From: Catellatospora paridis
GTDB taxonomy: Bacteria; Actinomycetota; Actinomycetes; Mycobacteriales; Micromonosporaceae
NCBI RefSeq assembly: GCF_009720365.1
Contig: NZ_ML769324.1
Span: 32,195 to 96,194, forward strand
DNA length: 64,000 nucleotides
Direction of reading: 5' to 3'
Made by a program: the position numbers and the translations under genes. A model generated the notes under the pieces. That model made no database searches. It was not told the DNA's origin and saw only the letters and a program-made list of their open reading frames with translations. Shown one piece after another: positions 8,000 to 16,844 of this stretch (position 1 is its first letter; the number at the start of each line of letters is the position of its first letter).

Positions 8000-9406
8000 C
8001 TATGCCGGGACGGGCGCGCTCCCGTTCACGGCCTGCGCCGATGTGGCGGACACCGCCTCGGCGTCCGCCAGCGCGGCGAACTCCTCGGCGAACGCCTGCT
8101 CGGCCGGAGCGACCGGAGCCGTGCCAGGCGCGGTCGGGGCGGAGCCCGATGCGGCCGGAACCGTGCCCTGGTCGGCTGCGGAGGCCGTGGCCGGTGCGGG
8201 CGAGGCCGCAGGAGCGGCGGCCACGGTGACCGTGGCGCGGGTCGCGGCGGTCAGGGCCTGGTCGAGGTCTGCCCACAGGTCGTCGACGTCTTCCAGGCCG
8301 ACGGACATGCGCAGCAGGTTCGGGGTGATGCCGCCGGTCTGCTTGCCCGCGGCGTCGACCAGCCGGTGGGTCAGCAGTGCCGGGTGCTCGATCAGCGAGT
8401 CGACCGAGCCGAGGCTGACGGCCGGGGTGATCAGGCGCAGCGCGGCGACCACGGCCGCGGCGTCACCGGTCGTCTCGAACGCGATCATCGCGCCGGGGCC
8501 GCGCATCTGGCGGCCGATCAGCCCGCGCGGGTCGTTGCCGGGCAGGCCCGGGTAGTGCACCTTGCCGATGCCGCGGTGCACGGCCAGGCGTACGGCCAGC
8601 GTCGCGGCGGTCGCCTGGGCGGCGCGCACCCGCAGCGGCAGGGTGGCCAGCCCGCGGTGCAGCAGATAGCCGGCCAGCGGGTGCAGCACCGCGCCGGTGA
8701 GGATGCGCACCTGGCGCAGTGCGCCGGCCCGCTGCTCGGCGCAGGCGACCACGCCGCCGAGCACGTCGCCGTGCCCGCCGAGGTACTTCGTGCCGGAGTG
8801 CACCACGTAGGACGCGCCCAGCTTGGCCGGGTTCTGCAGCACCGGCGTGGCGAAGGTGTTGTCGACCAGCACCGGGACGTCACCGGCCTGGATGCACACG
8901 GTGGCGATGTCGACCAGGCCCAGGGTCGGGTTGCCCGGGGTCTCGACCACGACGAGGCCGGTGTCGGGGCGGATCGCGCCCGCGACCTCGTCCTGGTCGA
9001 CCCAGGTCACGGACAGGCCGAGCAGGCCGATCGAGAGCAGGTGGTCGGTGCCGCCGTAGAGCGGGCGTACGGCCACCACGTGCCGCCGGTCGCTCATCAG
9101 GCAGGCCGCCTGCAGCACCGCGGTGATCGCGGCCATGCCGGAGGCGAACGAGACGGCGGCCTCGGTGCCCTCCAGCTCGGCGAGCGCCTGCTCGAAGCGG
9201 GCCGTGGTCGGGTTGTAGAGCCGCTGGTAGACCGGGGTCGCGGCGGTGGCCGCGCCGTCGGCGAACGCACCGAGGGCCGCGCCCGCGGCGACCTGGTCGT
9301 GCATCGGGTACGTGGTGGAGAAGTCCAGCGGGAGCGCGTGCACACCGAGCTCGGCCAGGTCAGCGCGGCCCGCGTGCACGGCACGGGTGTCGACGGCGTA
9401 GGTCAT
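8000..9406 (-). CDS. PLP-dependent trans-sulfuration-family enzyme with C-terminal extension
   Basis: Fold-type I PLP enzyme of the Cys/Met metabolism family (cystathionine gamma-synthase/lyase, methionine gamma-lyase, O-acetylhomoserine sulfhydrylase). The PLP lysine is Lys207 in [34 protein letters not shown] and [10 protein letters not shown] are other family motifs. Exact reaction is undecided. At 468 residues it exceeds the usual 390-400: the last 80 or so residues are Ala/Pro/Thr/Ser-rich and low in complexity. ATG 9406 is the domain start; the open frame upstream overlaps the regulator gene. It is divergent from an Lrp/AsnC gene 60 bp away, which probably controls it. Confidence 0.88.
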   Translation of the reverse strand: MTYAVDTRAVHAGRADLAELGVHALPLDFSTTYPMHDQVAAGAALGAFADGAATAATPVYQRLYNPTTARFEQALAELEGTEAAVSFASGMAAITAVLQAACLMSDRRHVVAVRPLYGGTDHLLSIGLLGLSVTWVDQDEVAGAIRPDTGLVVVETPGNPTLGLVDIATVCIQAGDVPVLVDNTFATPVLQNPAKLGASYVVHSGTKYLGGHGDVLGGVVACAEQRAGALRQVRILTGAVLHPLAGYLLHRGLATLPLRVRAAQATAATLAVRLAVHRGIGKVHYPGLPGNDPRGLIGRQMRGPGAMIAFETTGDAAAVVAALRLITPAVSLGSVDSLIEHPALLTHRLVDAAGKQTGGITPNLLRMSVGLEDVDDLWADLDQALTAATRATVTVAAAPAASPAPATASAADQGTVPAASGSAPTAPGTAPVAPAEQAFAEEFAALADAEAVSATSAQAVNGSAPVPA

Positions 9407-9466
9407 GGGCGTGATCTTCGGGCCTTCTTCGGCCCCGGTAAACCGGTTCCGAATACTCTTCGGGGT
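9407..9466. promoter_or_regulatory. Divergent promoter region between PLP enzyme and Lrp regulator
   Basis: Only 60 bp separate the two start codons, so the promoters must overlap. It contains AAACCGGTT (9440-9448) and GAATACTCTTCGGGGTAT. Lrp-type regulators commonly bind and control such a shared region; direct binding here is inference. Confidence 0.5.
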
Positions 9467-9937
9467 ATGGCGGAGAACACCGTGCTTGATGCGATCGACG
9501 CGGCGATCCTGCGCGAGTTGCAGAACGATGCGCGGATCTCGAACAAGGATCTGGCGGCGCGCGTCAATGTCGCGGCCTCGACCTGCCTGGAGCGGGTACG
9601 CGCGCTGCAGCGCCGCGGGGTCCTGGCAGGCTTCCACGCCGACGCCGATCCGGCCGCGCTGGGCCGCCCGCTGCAGGCCTACATCGCGGTACGGGTACGC
9701 CCGCACAACCGCGACGTGGTGGAGCCGTTCATCCGCTTCGTGCTGGACCTGCCCGAGACGATCGCACTGAGCCACATCGCCGGCGCCGACGACTTCCTGG
9801 TGCACGTCGCCGTCCGCGACGCCGCCCACCTGCAGCGCCTGCTCCTCGACGGCTTCACCTCCCGCCGCGAGGTGGCCCACCTGGAAACCCAGCTCATCTT
9901 CTCCCACATCCGGAAGTGGGACATCGGCCCGATGTGA
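9467..9937 (+). CDS. Lrp/AsnC-family transcriptional regulator
   Basis: A 156-residue Lrp-type protein: N-terminal winged helix (LDAIDAAILRELQNDARISNKDLAARVNVAASTCLERVRALQRRGVL, about residues 6-53) and C-terminal RAM ligand-binding domain (about 65-150) with the characteristic VEPFIRFVLDLPET...HIAGADDFLVHVAV. Such proteins sense amino acids and often regulate the divergent neighbour, here a PLP-dependent sulfur-amino-acid-type enzyme. ATG 9467 is preceded by CGGGG at short spacing. The long open frame upstream is an antisense shadow. Confidence 0.94.
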   Translation: MAENTVLDAIDAAILRELQNDARISNKDLAARVNVAASTCLERVRALQRRGVLAGFHADADPAALGRPLQAYIAVRVRPHNRDVVEPFIRFVLDLPETIALSHIAGADDFLVHVAVRDAAHLQRLLLDGFTSRREVAHLETQLIFSHIRKWDIGPM

Positions 9938-9943
9938 CTCGGC

Positions 9944-10027
9944 GTGGAAACGAAGATCGCCGTCTCATGTCGAAGCCTCAGGTATGACCCGAGGTTCGGA
10001 CACGAGACGGCGATCCTGAAGTTCCAC
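9944..10027. terminator. Long palindrome between convergent genes, family D
   Basis: Outer arms GTGGAA / TTCCAC enclose GATCGCCGTCTC / GAGACGGCGATC, then TGTCGAA / TTCGGACA and CCTC / GAGG: an interrupted stem about 84 bp in total. It lies seven bases beyond the Lrp stop and 30 bp before the pdxS stop, so it is probably a two-way terminator. No second copy was noticed in the window. Confidence 0.65.
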
Positions 10028-10056
10028 AGTGACCAGCCACGCGGCCGGTCCCGGGT

Positions 10057-10965
10057 TCACCAGCCGCGCTCGGCCAGGCGGTGCGGCTGCGGGATCTCGT
10101 CGACGTTGATGCCGACCATGGCCTCGCCCAGGCCGCGGGAGACCTTGGCGAGAACGTCCGGGTCGTCGTAGAAGGTGGTGGCCTTCACGATCGCCTCGGC
10201 GCGCTGGGCCGGGTTGCCCGACTTGAAGATGCCGGAGCCGACGAACACGCCCTCGGCGCCGAGCTGCATCATCATCGCGGCGTCGGCCGGGGTGGCGATG
10301 CCGCCCGCGGTGAACAGCACGACGGGCAGCTTGCCGGTCTCGGCGATCTCCTTGACCAGCTCGTACGGCGCCTGCAGCTCCTTGGCCGCGACGTAGAGCT
10401 CGTCGGCGGGCAGCGAGGCCAGCTTCTTGATCTCGCCACGGATCTTGCGCATGTGGGTGGTGGCGTTGGAGACGTCACCGGTGCCGGCCTCGCCCTTGGA
10501 GCGGATCATGGCCGCGCCCTCGGTGATCCGGCGCAGCGCCTCGCCCAGGTTGGTCGCGCCGCAGACGAAGGGCACGGTGAACTGCCACTTGTCGATGTGG
10601 TTGGCGTAGTCGGCCGGGGTCAGCACCTCGGACTCGTCGACGTAGTCGACGCCGAGCGCCTGGAGCACCTGGGCCTCGACGAAGTGGCCGATGCGGGCCT
10701 TGGCCATGACCGGGATGGAGACGGCGTTGATGATGCCGTCGATCATGTCGGGGTCGCTCATGCGGGACACGCCGCCCTGGGCGCGGATGTCGGCGGGCAC
10801 GCGCTCCAGCGCCATGACGGCGACGGCGCCGGCGTCCTCGGCGATCTTCGCCTGCTCCGCGTTGACGACGTCCATGATCACGCCGCCCTTGAGCATCTCG
10901 GCCATACCGCGCTTCACGCGGGCGGTGCCGGTCACCGGTACGTTCACAGACTCGGTTGCAGACAT
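10057..10965 (-). CDS. pdxS: Pyridoxal 5'-phosphate synthase lyase subunit PdxS
   Basis: Builds PLP from ribose 5-phosphate, glyceraldehyde 3-phosphate and ammonia delivered by PdxT, as a dodecameric (beta/alpha)8 enzyme. The 302-residue product contains [35 protein letters not shown] with a catalytic Lys, [15 protein letters not shown] and the phosphate-binding [30 protein letters not shown] 10965 follows AGGAGAAG. A TGTGA-N6-TCACA palindrome lies 162 bp upstream. Confidence 0.97.
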   Translation of the reverse strand: MSATESVNVPVTGTARVKRGMAEMLKGGVIMDVVNAEQAKIAEDAGAVAVMALERVPADIRAQGGVSRMSDPDMIDGIINAVSIPVMAKARIGHFVEAQVLQALGVDYVDESEVLTPADYANHIDKWQFTVPFVCGATNLGEALRRITEGAAMIRSKGEAGTGDVSNATTHMRKIRGEIKKLASLPADELYVAAKELQAPYELVKEIAETGKLPVVLFTAGGIATPADAAMMMQLGAEGVFVGSGIFKSGNPAQRAEAIVKATTFYDDPDVLAKVSRGLGEAMVGINVDEIPQPHRLAERGW

Positions 10966-11126
10966 GATGTCGCGCTTCTCCTGACACACGGGATCTCGAG
11001 GACCGCGGAGGAGGCCGCCCGGCGTCTTGCGATCACCGCAGGGCGGGCGGCAGGCTCCGCTGGCCTGAATTCTACGCGGGGGCGAGCGGGCCACCCGACG
11101 GCCAATCAGCACCCTGTGGCCCGGCC

Positions 11127-11142
11127 TGTGACACGGGTCACA
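11127..11142. promoter_or_regulatory. CRP-like site upstream of pdxS
   Basis: TGTGACACGGGTCACA matches TGTGA-N6-TCACA exactly, the published consensus for E. coli CRP and Mtb Crp. It lies between pdxS (start 10965) and the membrane-protein gene ending at 11191, so it most likely serves pdxS. Confidence 0.6.
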
Positions 11143-11190
11143 GGTGTGACCTGGGACAACTCAGCGGAGGCCGCAAATGTACCCGAGCCG

Positions 11191-11691
11191 TCAGCCCACG
11201 CTCAAGGTCGGGTCGTCGATGTCGAAGTACGCCGGGCGGGTGTGCTTGCGGTTGAGCCGCAGCAGCCGCACCAGCGGCCGCTCGCGCGCGCCCAGCGCGG
11301 CGCGGACCAGGTCGGTGTGCATCTGGCGGGCCAGCGCCACCCGGCGGCTGGCCGCGATCACGGCCGCCCCGTTCGGCTCCTGCGGATCGAGGGCCTGCTT
11401 GCGCAGCATCCGGGTCAGGTCGTTCTCCGAGGCCTCACGGTCGTCCTCGCGGGCGTCCAGCGCGGCGCGGGCCGCGGCGTACAGGTCCGCGCCCGCGGGG
11501 TCGCCGGCCAGCTCGGTCTCGGCCAACACCGCGGCGGCCGCCGCGCGGCGCACCAGCTGGGAGTCCAGCGCCCGGCCCGCCGAGGCGGCCCGCAGGTGCA
11601 GGCGGTCCACCCGCCCCGCGGTCCAGGTGACGTACGACGCGATCACGACCACCACGGCCACGACGCCGATCACCCAACCCATGCCGGGCAT
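11191..11691 (-). CDS. Small membrane-anchored protein, distantly LemA-like
   Basis: The 166-residue product has one N-terminal membrane segment (VIGVVAVVVVIASYVTWTAG) followed by a charged, helical region. The pattern RVDRLHLRAASAGRALDSQLVRR...ASENDLTRMLRKQAL recalls the layout of LemA proteins (TM, then RV..A...D..L.RR, then a xEN.L...L helix), but the match is weak and this is my inference. Function unknown. It ends the minus-strand run after pimA, 23 bp downstream, and may be co-transcribed with the PIM operon. Confidence 0.75.
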   Translation of the reverse strand: MPGMGWVIGVVAVVVVIASYVTWTAGRVDRLHLRAASAGRALDSQLVRRAAAAAVLAETELAGDPAGADLYAAARAALDAREDDREASENDLTRMLRKQALDPQEPNGAAVIAASRRVALARQMHTDLVRAALGARERPLVRLLRLNRKHTRPAYFDIDDPTLSVG

Positions 11692-11714
11692 CGTAGTGGT
11701 GCGCTGTTACGGCC

Positions 11715-12869
11715 TCACCACTGCGCGGGGGGATCGGCTCCGCTCACCGTCTCGCCGAGCGCCTCGATGGCGCTGTTGTAGACCTCCAGCACCCGCGCGG
11801 CGACCACCGGCCAGTCGTACGCGGCGACCACCCGCTCGGCGTGCTCGGCCAGCTCACGGCGGCGTTCGCCGTCGTCGAGCAGCGCCGTGACGGCCTCCCC
11901 CAGCGAGGCGGCGTCGCCGTTGGGGAACAGCGCGCCGGCCCGGCCGCCGTCGAGCACCCGCCGGAACGCGTCCAGGTCGGTGGCGACCACGGGCGCGCCC
12001 GCCGCCATCGCCTCGGTGAGGATCATGCCGAACGACTCGCCGCCGGTGTTCGGGGCAATGTAGAGGTCGACGCTGCGCAGCATGCGCGCCTTGTCCTCCT
12101 CCGACACCTTGCCCAGGAACGTGGTGCGCTCGGCCACCACCGGCGGCAGGTCCACCTCGTCGAGGTCGCCGGGACCGGCCAGCAGCAGCCGCAAGCCGGG
12201 ACGCCGCGGCATCACCTCGGCCAGCGCGCGGGCGAGGATGTCGAAGCCCTTGCGGGGCTCGGTGAAGCGGCCCAGGAAGCCCACCGTGCCGCCGTACCCG
12301 GGACGGCACTCCCCCGGCCAGCCCGGCAGGGGTTCGGCGTCGGCGAAGTGCGCCACCGAGACGCCGTTCGGGATCTCCACCGCGCCGCCGTCCAGGTGCT
12401 CCACCTGCACCCGGCGGGCCAGCTCGCTGACCGCGATACGGCCGGTGATGCGCTCCAAAACCACCCGGGCCACGGGCGCACCGGCGGCCAGCGCGCGCGA
12501 GCGGGTCATCGCCGTGTGGAAGGTCGCCACCACCGGGCCCCGCGCCGACATCACCGCCAGCAGCGACAGGCTCGGCGTCAGCGGCTCGTGCACGTGCAGC
12601 ACGTCGAAGTCGCCCTGGTGCAGCCAGCGGCGGGTGCGGGCGGCCGAGATCGGGCCGAAGTTGAGCCGGGCCACCGACCCGTTGTAGGGCACCGGCACGG
12701 CCCGACCGGCGGCCACCACGTACGGCGGCAGGGGCTGGTCGTCGTCGGCCGGCGCGAGCACGCTGACCTCGTGCCCCATCGCGATCAGCGTCTCGGCGAG
12801 GTCGCGCACGTGGAACTGCACCCCGCCCGGCACGTCCATCGAGTACGGGCAGACGATTCCGATCCGCAC
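11715..12869 (-). CDS. pimA: Phosphatidylinositol alpha-mannosyltransferase PimA
   Basis: GT4 glycosyltransferase moving mannose from GDP-Man to the inositol 2-position of phosphatidylinositol, the first step of PIM synthesis on the inner membrane face. The 384-residue protein begins MRIGIVCPYSMDVPGGVQFHVRDLAETL, containing the PimA N-terminal GGV loop; the C-terminal Rossmann half has RFTEPRKGFDILARAL and the nucleotide-sugar motif GGESFGMILTEAMAAGAPVVATD (EX7E-type). The start is GTG, one base after the acyltransferase stop. The order pgsA-patA-pimA is the same as in mycobacteria. Confidence 0.95.
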   Translation of the reverse strand: MRIGIVCPYSMDVPGGVQFHVRDLAETLIAMGHEVSVLAPADDDQPLPPYVVAAGRAVPVPYNGSVARLNFGPISAARTRRWLHQGDFDVLHVHEPLTPSLSLLAVMSARGPVVATFHTAMTRSRALAAGAPVARVVLERITGRIAVSELARRVQVEHLDGGAVEIPNGVSVAHFADAEPLPGWPGECRPGYGGTVGFLGRFTEPRKGFDILARALAEVMPRRPGLRLLLAGPGDLDEVDLPPVVAERTTFLGKVSEEDKARMLRSVDLYIAPNTGGESFGMILTEAMAAGAPVVATDLDAFRRVLDGGRAGALFPNGDAASLGEAVTALLDDGERRRELAEHAERVVAAYDWPVVAARVLEVYNSAIEALGETVSGADPPAQW

Positions 12870-12870
12870 G

Positions 12871-13818
12871 TCACTCCTCGGGGTCGGTGGCGCCCGCGGC
12901 CGAGGTGGCGCGGGCGGCCGCCGGGTCGCCCGCGGGCGGCTCGGTCAGCCACAGCTTCTGCAGCATGTGCCAGTCGGCCGGGTGCGCGGCGATGCCGCGG
13001 GCCAGACCGTCGGCGACCTGCTGGGTGAGCAGCTTGACCCGGACGTCCAGCGGCCCGGCGGCCGCGTCGGGCACCGGCAGCGGCCCGACCACCCGGCCGC
13101 AGCCGGAGTCCGGCTCGTACCACATGTCCACCACGAACAGCGGCGCGCCGGTGCGCAGCGCCAGCATCGCCGGACCGGCGGGCATACGCGTGCGCCCGCC
13201 GAAGAACTCCACCTCGACGCCGCGCGCGGACAGGTCCCGGTCGGCCAGCAGCGGCACGATGTGCGCCTGCCCGAGAGCCTGGACCAGCGCGTCGATCGGC
13301 GAACCCTTGCCGCCCACGGTCGGGATGATGGTCATGCCGAGGTTCTCGCGGTACTCCAGGAAGCGGCGGTACAGCCCCTCCGGCTTGAGCCGCTCGGCGA
13401 CCGTGGTCAGCGGCACCCCGTGCGCGGTGACCACGGCCCCGGCTGCGTCCCAGTTGCCGGCGTGCGGCAGCGCGACGATCGCGCCGGTGCCGGCCTCGTG
13501 GGCGGCGATCAGCTTCTCCACGCCGTGCAGCCGGAAGCCGTCGCGCAGCTGGGCCTTCGACTTCGACGGCAGCCGGAACGCCTCCAGCCAGTAGCGGGCG
13601 TAGGAGCGCACGGCGTCGCGGACCAGCTCGTCGGAGGCGGTCCCGCCGAGCACGTGGCCCAGGTTGCGGGCCAGCCGCTGCACGCCCGGTCCCCGCTTCG
13701 CGGCGGCCCGGTCCGCGCCGGCCCGGAACAGCGCCGACGCGGCGGACTCGGGCAGTGCCCGGACCAGCCGCCACCCGGCCGCGTAGCCGAACTCGACCAA
13801 CCGTTCCCGGCCGCTCAC
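12871..13818 (-). CDS. patA: PIM acyltransferase PatA-like (lysophospholipid acyltransferase family)
   Basis: Predicted to acylate the mannose of PIM1/PIM2 using acyl-CoA at the inner membrane face. The 315-residue product has the HX4D catalytic motif His119-AGNW-Asp124 and downstream LPLAT-family blocks (LLADRDL, VEFFGGRTRMPAGPAMLALRTGAPLFVV). Start is GTG 13818, overlapping the pgsA stop as GTGA; the open frame upstream overlaps pgsA and is not coding. The C-terminus has an Ala/Pro-rich tail of about 25 residues. Confidence 0.92.
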   Translation of the reverse strand: MSGRERLVEFGYAAGWRLVRALPESAASALFRAGADRAAAKRGPGVQRLARNLGHVLGGTASDELVRDAVRSYARYWLEAFRLPSKSKAQLRDGFRLHGVEKLIAAHEAGTGAIVALPHAGNWDAAGAVVTAHGVPLTTVAERLKPEGLYRRFLEYRENLGMTIIPTVGGKGSPIDALVQALGQAHIVPLLADRDLSARGVEVEFFGGRTRMPAGPAMLALRTGAPLFVVDMWYEPDSGCGRVVGPLPVPDAAAGPLDVRVKLLTQQVADGLARGIAAHPADWHMLQKLWLTEPPAGDPAAARATSAAGATDPEE

Positions 13819-14435
13819 ACCGACTCCCCGGCCGACTCCTGCTTGTGCACGTGCCACATGCGCTGCCAGATGGTGAACACCGAGCCCGCCGCGAGCAGCC
13901 ACAGCGACGCGGGCAGGCCCCAGGCCAGGCCGAATCCGGTCAGCAGCGCGCCGACGCCGACGGTGATCAGGCGTTCGGCCCGCTCGACGAGGCCGACGTG
14001 GCAGGACATGCCCAGCCCCTCGGCACGTGCCTTGACGTAGGAGACGACCTGCCCGGTGACCAGGCAGATCAGCGCGGCGGCGAGGGAGAGGCGGTCGCCG
14101 GTGCCGGCGTACCACCAGGCGATGGCCGCGAAGATCGCGCCGTCGGCGATCCGGTCCATCGTCGAGTCCAGCAGGGCGCCGTAGCGGTTGGCGCTGCCGC
14201 GGGCGCGGGCCATCGCCCCGTCCATGATGTCGGTGAGCCCGCACACCGTGATGATCACGACAGCGGCGATCCAGTGGCCGCGCGCCGCGAAGCCGAAGGC
14301 GCCGACCAGCACGCCCAGGGTGCCGACTATGGTCACCGCATTCGGGCTCACACCCGCTCGCAGGAGCGCCCGGCTGAGGGGATCGAGCAGGCGGGCCGTG
14401 CCGGCCTTGCCGACCACGCTGAGGATCTTCGCCAT
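13815..14435 (-). CDS. pgsA: Phosphatidylinositol phosphate synthase (CDP-alcohol phosphotransferase)
   Basis: Transfers phosphatidate from CDP-diacylglycerol to inositol 1-phosphate, making PIP, the precursor of phosphatidylinositol and PIMs. The 206-residue integral membrane protein carries the full CDP-OH motif D69-x2-D72-G-x2-A-R-x8-G86-x3-D90-x3-D94, with about six hydrophobic segments. ATG 14435 (MAKILSVVGKAGTARLLDP) is the family start; the upstream open frame is promoter DNA shared with the divergent EF-G-like gene. First gene of the PIM operon. Confidence 0.94.
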   Translation of the reverse strand: MAKILSVVGKAGTARLLDPLSRALLRAGVSPNAVTIVGTLGVLVGAFGFAARGHWIAAVVIITVCGLTDIMDGAMARARGSANRYGALLDSTMDRIADGAIFAAIAWWYAGTGDRLSLAAALICLVTGQVVSYVKARAEGLGMSCHVGLVERAERLITVGVGALLTGFGLAWGLPASLWLLAAGSVFTIWQRMWHVHKQESAGESV

Positions 14436-14572
14436 GATGGCGCTAACGATAGCGGTGGGCGTCAGCGTGTCCGACAGCGGCGACACGCTGACGCCGGGGT
14501 TGTGTCCGTACGCCCGATGGGTGTGGGATCGGAAACAATGCAGTAACCGACACGGCAACAGGAGGCGGACAG

Positions 14573-16735
14573 ATGGCGCGCGGCGACAAGGAGAAGGTCT
14601 CACAGGCTCCGGCGCAGGTCGCCGAGCAGCCGTCAGACGTGCGCAACGTGGTGGTGGTGGGGCACGCCGGCAGCGGTAAGACGACGCTGGTCGAGGCGCT
14701 GCTCACGGCCACGCAGACGATCAGCCGGGCGGGCACGGTCACCGAGGGGACCACGGTGACCGACCACGACCCGGCCGCGGTCAAGCAGCAGCGCTCGGTC
14801 GCGCTGGCCTGCGCCCCCCTCACCCACCAGGGCGTGAAGGTCAACCTGCTGGACACCCCCGGCTACGCCGACTTCGTGGGCGAGCTGCGCGCGGGCCTGC
14901 GCGCCGCCGACGCGGCCCTGTTCGTGGTCAGCGCCTGGGACGGCATGGACGCCGCCACGGCCACTCTCTGGGAGGAGTGCGCCGCCGTCGGCATGCCACG
15001 CGCCGTGGCGATCACCCGGCTGGACCACCCGAGGGCCGACTTCGACGAGGCCCTCGCCCTGTGCCAGCGGGTCTTCGGCGAGGAGGTGCAGCCGCTGTAC
15101 CTGCCCATGCACGGCGACGACGGCCAGTCCGTGGAGGGCCTGATCGGCCTGATCTCGCAGCAGGTCTACGACTACTCCGGCGGCTACCCGCCCCAGGTAC
15201 GACAGCCCGACGCCGAGCACCTGCCCGCGATCGAGGAGTCCCGCGGCGAGCTGATCGAGGGCATCATCGCCGAGAGCGAGGACGAGACCCTCATGGACCG
15301 GTACCTCGCGGGCGAGGTCATCGACTCCCAGGTGCTCATCGACGACCTGGAGAAGGCCGTCGCCCGCGGCCACTTCCACCCGGCGGTGCCGGTGTGCGCG
15401 GAGACCGGCGTCGGCCTGGACGCGCTGCTGGAGCTGCTGACCCGGGCCTTCCCGACCCCGCTGGAGCACCCGCTGCCCGCGGTCACCGCCATCGACGGCT
15501 CGCCCCGCGACGCGCTGGAGTGCGACCCGAACGGGCCGCTGGTGGCCGAGGTCGTCAAGACCACCATCGACCCGTACGTGGGCCGGGTCAGCCTGGTCCG
15601 GGTGTTCTCCGGCACACTGCGCGCGGACACCCCGGTGCACATCAGCGGCCACGGCCTGGCCGAGCGCGGGCACCCCGACCACGACGCCGACGAGCGCGTC
15701 CTGCACGTCTACTCCCCGCTCGGCGCGAACCTGCGCGAGGTGAGCATGTGCGTGGCCGGCGACATCTGCGCGGTCACCAAGTCGACCGCCGCGGAGACCG
15801 GCGACACCATCTCCGGCAGGGACAGGCCGCTGCTGATGGCCCCGTGGCAGATGCCCGAGCCGCTGCTGCCGGTCGCCGTGGTGCCCAAGACCCGTTCCGA
15901 CGAGGACGCGCTGGCCAAGAACCTGGCCAAGCTGGTCGCGGGCGACCCGACGCTGCGCCTGGAGCGCAACCCCGAGACCCACCAGCTGGTGCTGTGGTGC
16001 ATGGGCGAGGCGCACGCCGACGTGGTGCTGGACCGGCTGCGGGCGGGCGGCGTCGAGCTGTCCACCGAACCCGCGAAGGTGGCCCTGCGTGAGGCGTTCG
16101 CCGCTCCCGCCGCCGGTCAGGGCCGCCACGTCAAGCAGTCCGGCGGGCACGGCCAGTACGCCGTCTGCTCGATCCAGCTCGAGCCGCTGCCGCGCGGCAC
16201 AGGCATCGAGTTCGTCGACAAGATCGTCGGTGGCGCGATCCCGCACAACTACATCCCCAGCGTCGAGAAGGGGGTACGCGCGCAGGCCGAGAAGGGCATC
16301 GTGGCCGGCTACCCCGTGGTCGACTTCCGGGTGACGCTGGTCGACGGCAAGGCGCACAGCGTCGACTCCTCCGACGCGGCGTTCCAGACCGCGGGCAGCA
16401 TGGCCCTCAAGGACGCCGCCGAGAAGGCGCAGATCACCCTGCTGGAGCCGGTCGACGAGGTGGTCATCACGGTGCCCGACTCGGCGGTCGGCGCGGTGAT
16501 GAGCGACCTGTCCGGCCGGCGCGGCCGGGTGCTGGGCTCCGAGTCCGACCCGGGCGGCGCCGACCGCACCCAGGTCCGCGCCGAGGTGCCCGCCGTGGAG
16601 CTGCTGCGATACCTGGTGGACCTGCGCTCGATGACCGCCGGGGCGGGCACTTTCACCCGCGAGTTCGCCCGCTACGAGCCGATGCCCGGCCACCTCGCCG
16701 ACCAGGCCCGCAAGGAACACACCCCCACCCGCTGA
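14573..16735 (+). CDS. Elongation factor G-like GTPase (FusA2-type)
   Basis: A 720-residue five-domain translational GTPase related to EF-G and closest in plan to Mtb FusA2 (Rv0120c). G1 is GHAGSGKTT, G3 DTPGY; the G4 NKxD motif is replaced by TRLD (AVAITRLDHP), a change that should alter guanine recognition. EF-G domain IV and V blocks such as GGAIPHNYIPSVEKGVRAQ and AEKAQITLLEPVDEVVITVP are present. It is probably not the main EF-G. AGGAGGCGG precedes the ATG. It is divergent from pgsA. Confidence 0.9.
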   Translation: MARGDKEKVSQAPAQVAEQPSDVRNVVVVGHAGSGKTTLVEALLTATQTISRAGTVTEGTTVTDHDPAAVKQQRSVALACAPLTHQGVKVNLLDTPGYADFVGELRAGLRAADAALFVVSAWDGMDAATATLWEECAAVGMPRAVAITRLDHPRADFDEALALCQRVFGEEVQPLYLPMHGDDGQSVEGLIGLISQQVYDYSGGYPPQVRQPDAEHLPAIEESRGELIEGIIAESEDETLMDRYLAGEVIDSQVLIDDLEKAVARGHFHPAVPVCAETGVGLDALLELLTRAFPTPLEHPLPAVTAIDGSPRDALECDPNGPLVAEVVKTTIDPYVGRVSLVRVFSGTLRADTPVHISGHGLAERGHPDHDADERVLHVYSPLGANLREVSMCVAGDICAVTKSTAAETGDTISGRDRPLLMAPWQMPEPLLPVAVVPKTRSDEDALAKNLAKLVAGDPTLRLERNPETHQLVLWCMGEAHADVVLDRLRAGGVELSTEPAKVALREAFAAPAAGQGRHVKQSGGHGQYAVCSIQLEPLPRGTGIEFVDKIVGGAIPHNYIPSVEKGVRAQAEKGIVAGYPVVDFRVTLVDGKAHSVDSSDAAFQTAGSMALKDAAEKAQITLLEPVDEVVITVPDSAVGAVMSDLSGRRGRVLGSESDPGGADRTQVRAEVPAVELLRYLVDLRSMTAGAGTFTREFARYEPMPGHLADQARKEHTPTR

Positions 16736-16750
16736 CCCGATCCCGCTTTA

Positions 16751-16817
16751 CATAGACATTGGCCTATCTGGATGAGTCCGATCTACGGATTTTCAACCAG
16801 ATAGGCCAACGTCTATG
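16751..16817. terminator. Dispersed palindrome, family C copy 1
   Basis: Arms CATAGACATTGGCCTATCTG... (16751-16771) and the complement ending GGCCAACGTCTATG (16797-16817) pair over 21 bp with one mismatch. It lies 16 bp after the EF-G-like stop and before the convergent deacetylase stop. The same arms occur at 26504-26568. Confidence 0.8.
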
Positions 16818-16844
16818 ACGAACGGGCCGCAGGTGGTGGGCGGG

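Noticed and set aside
7202-9466. Plus-strand frame of over 700 codons leading into the Lrp gene
   Set aside because: It overlaps yebC, pdxT and the PLP enzyme in antisense and lacks any motif before the Lrp domain start at 9467.
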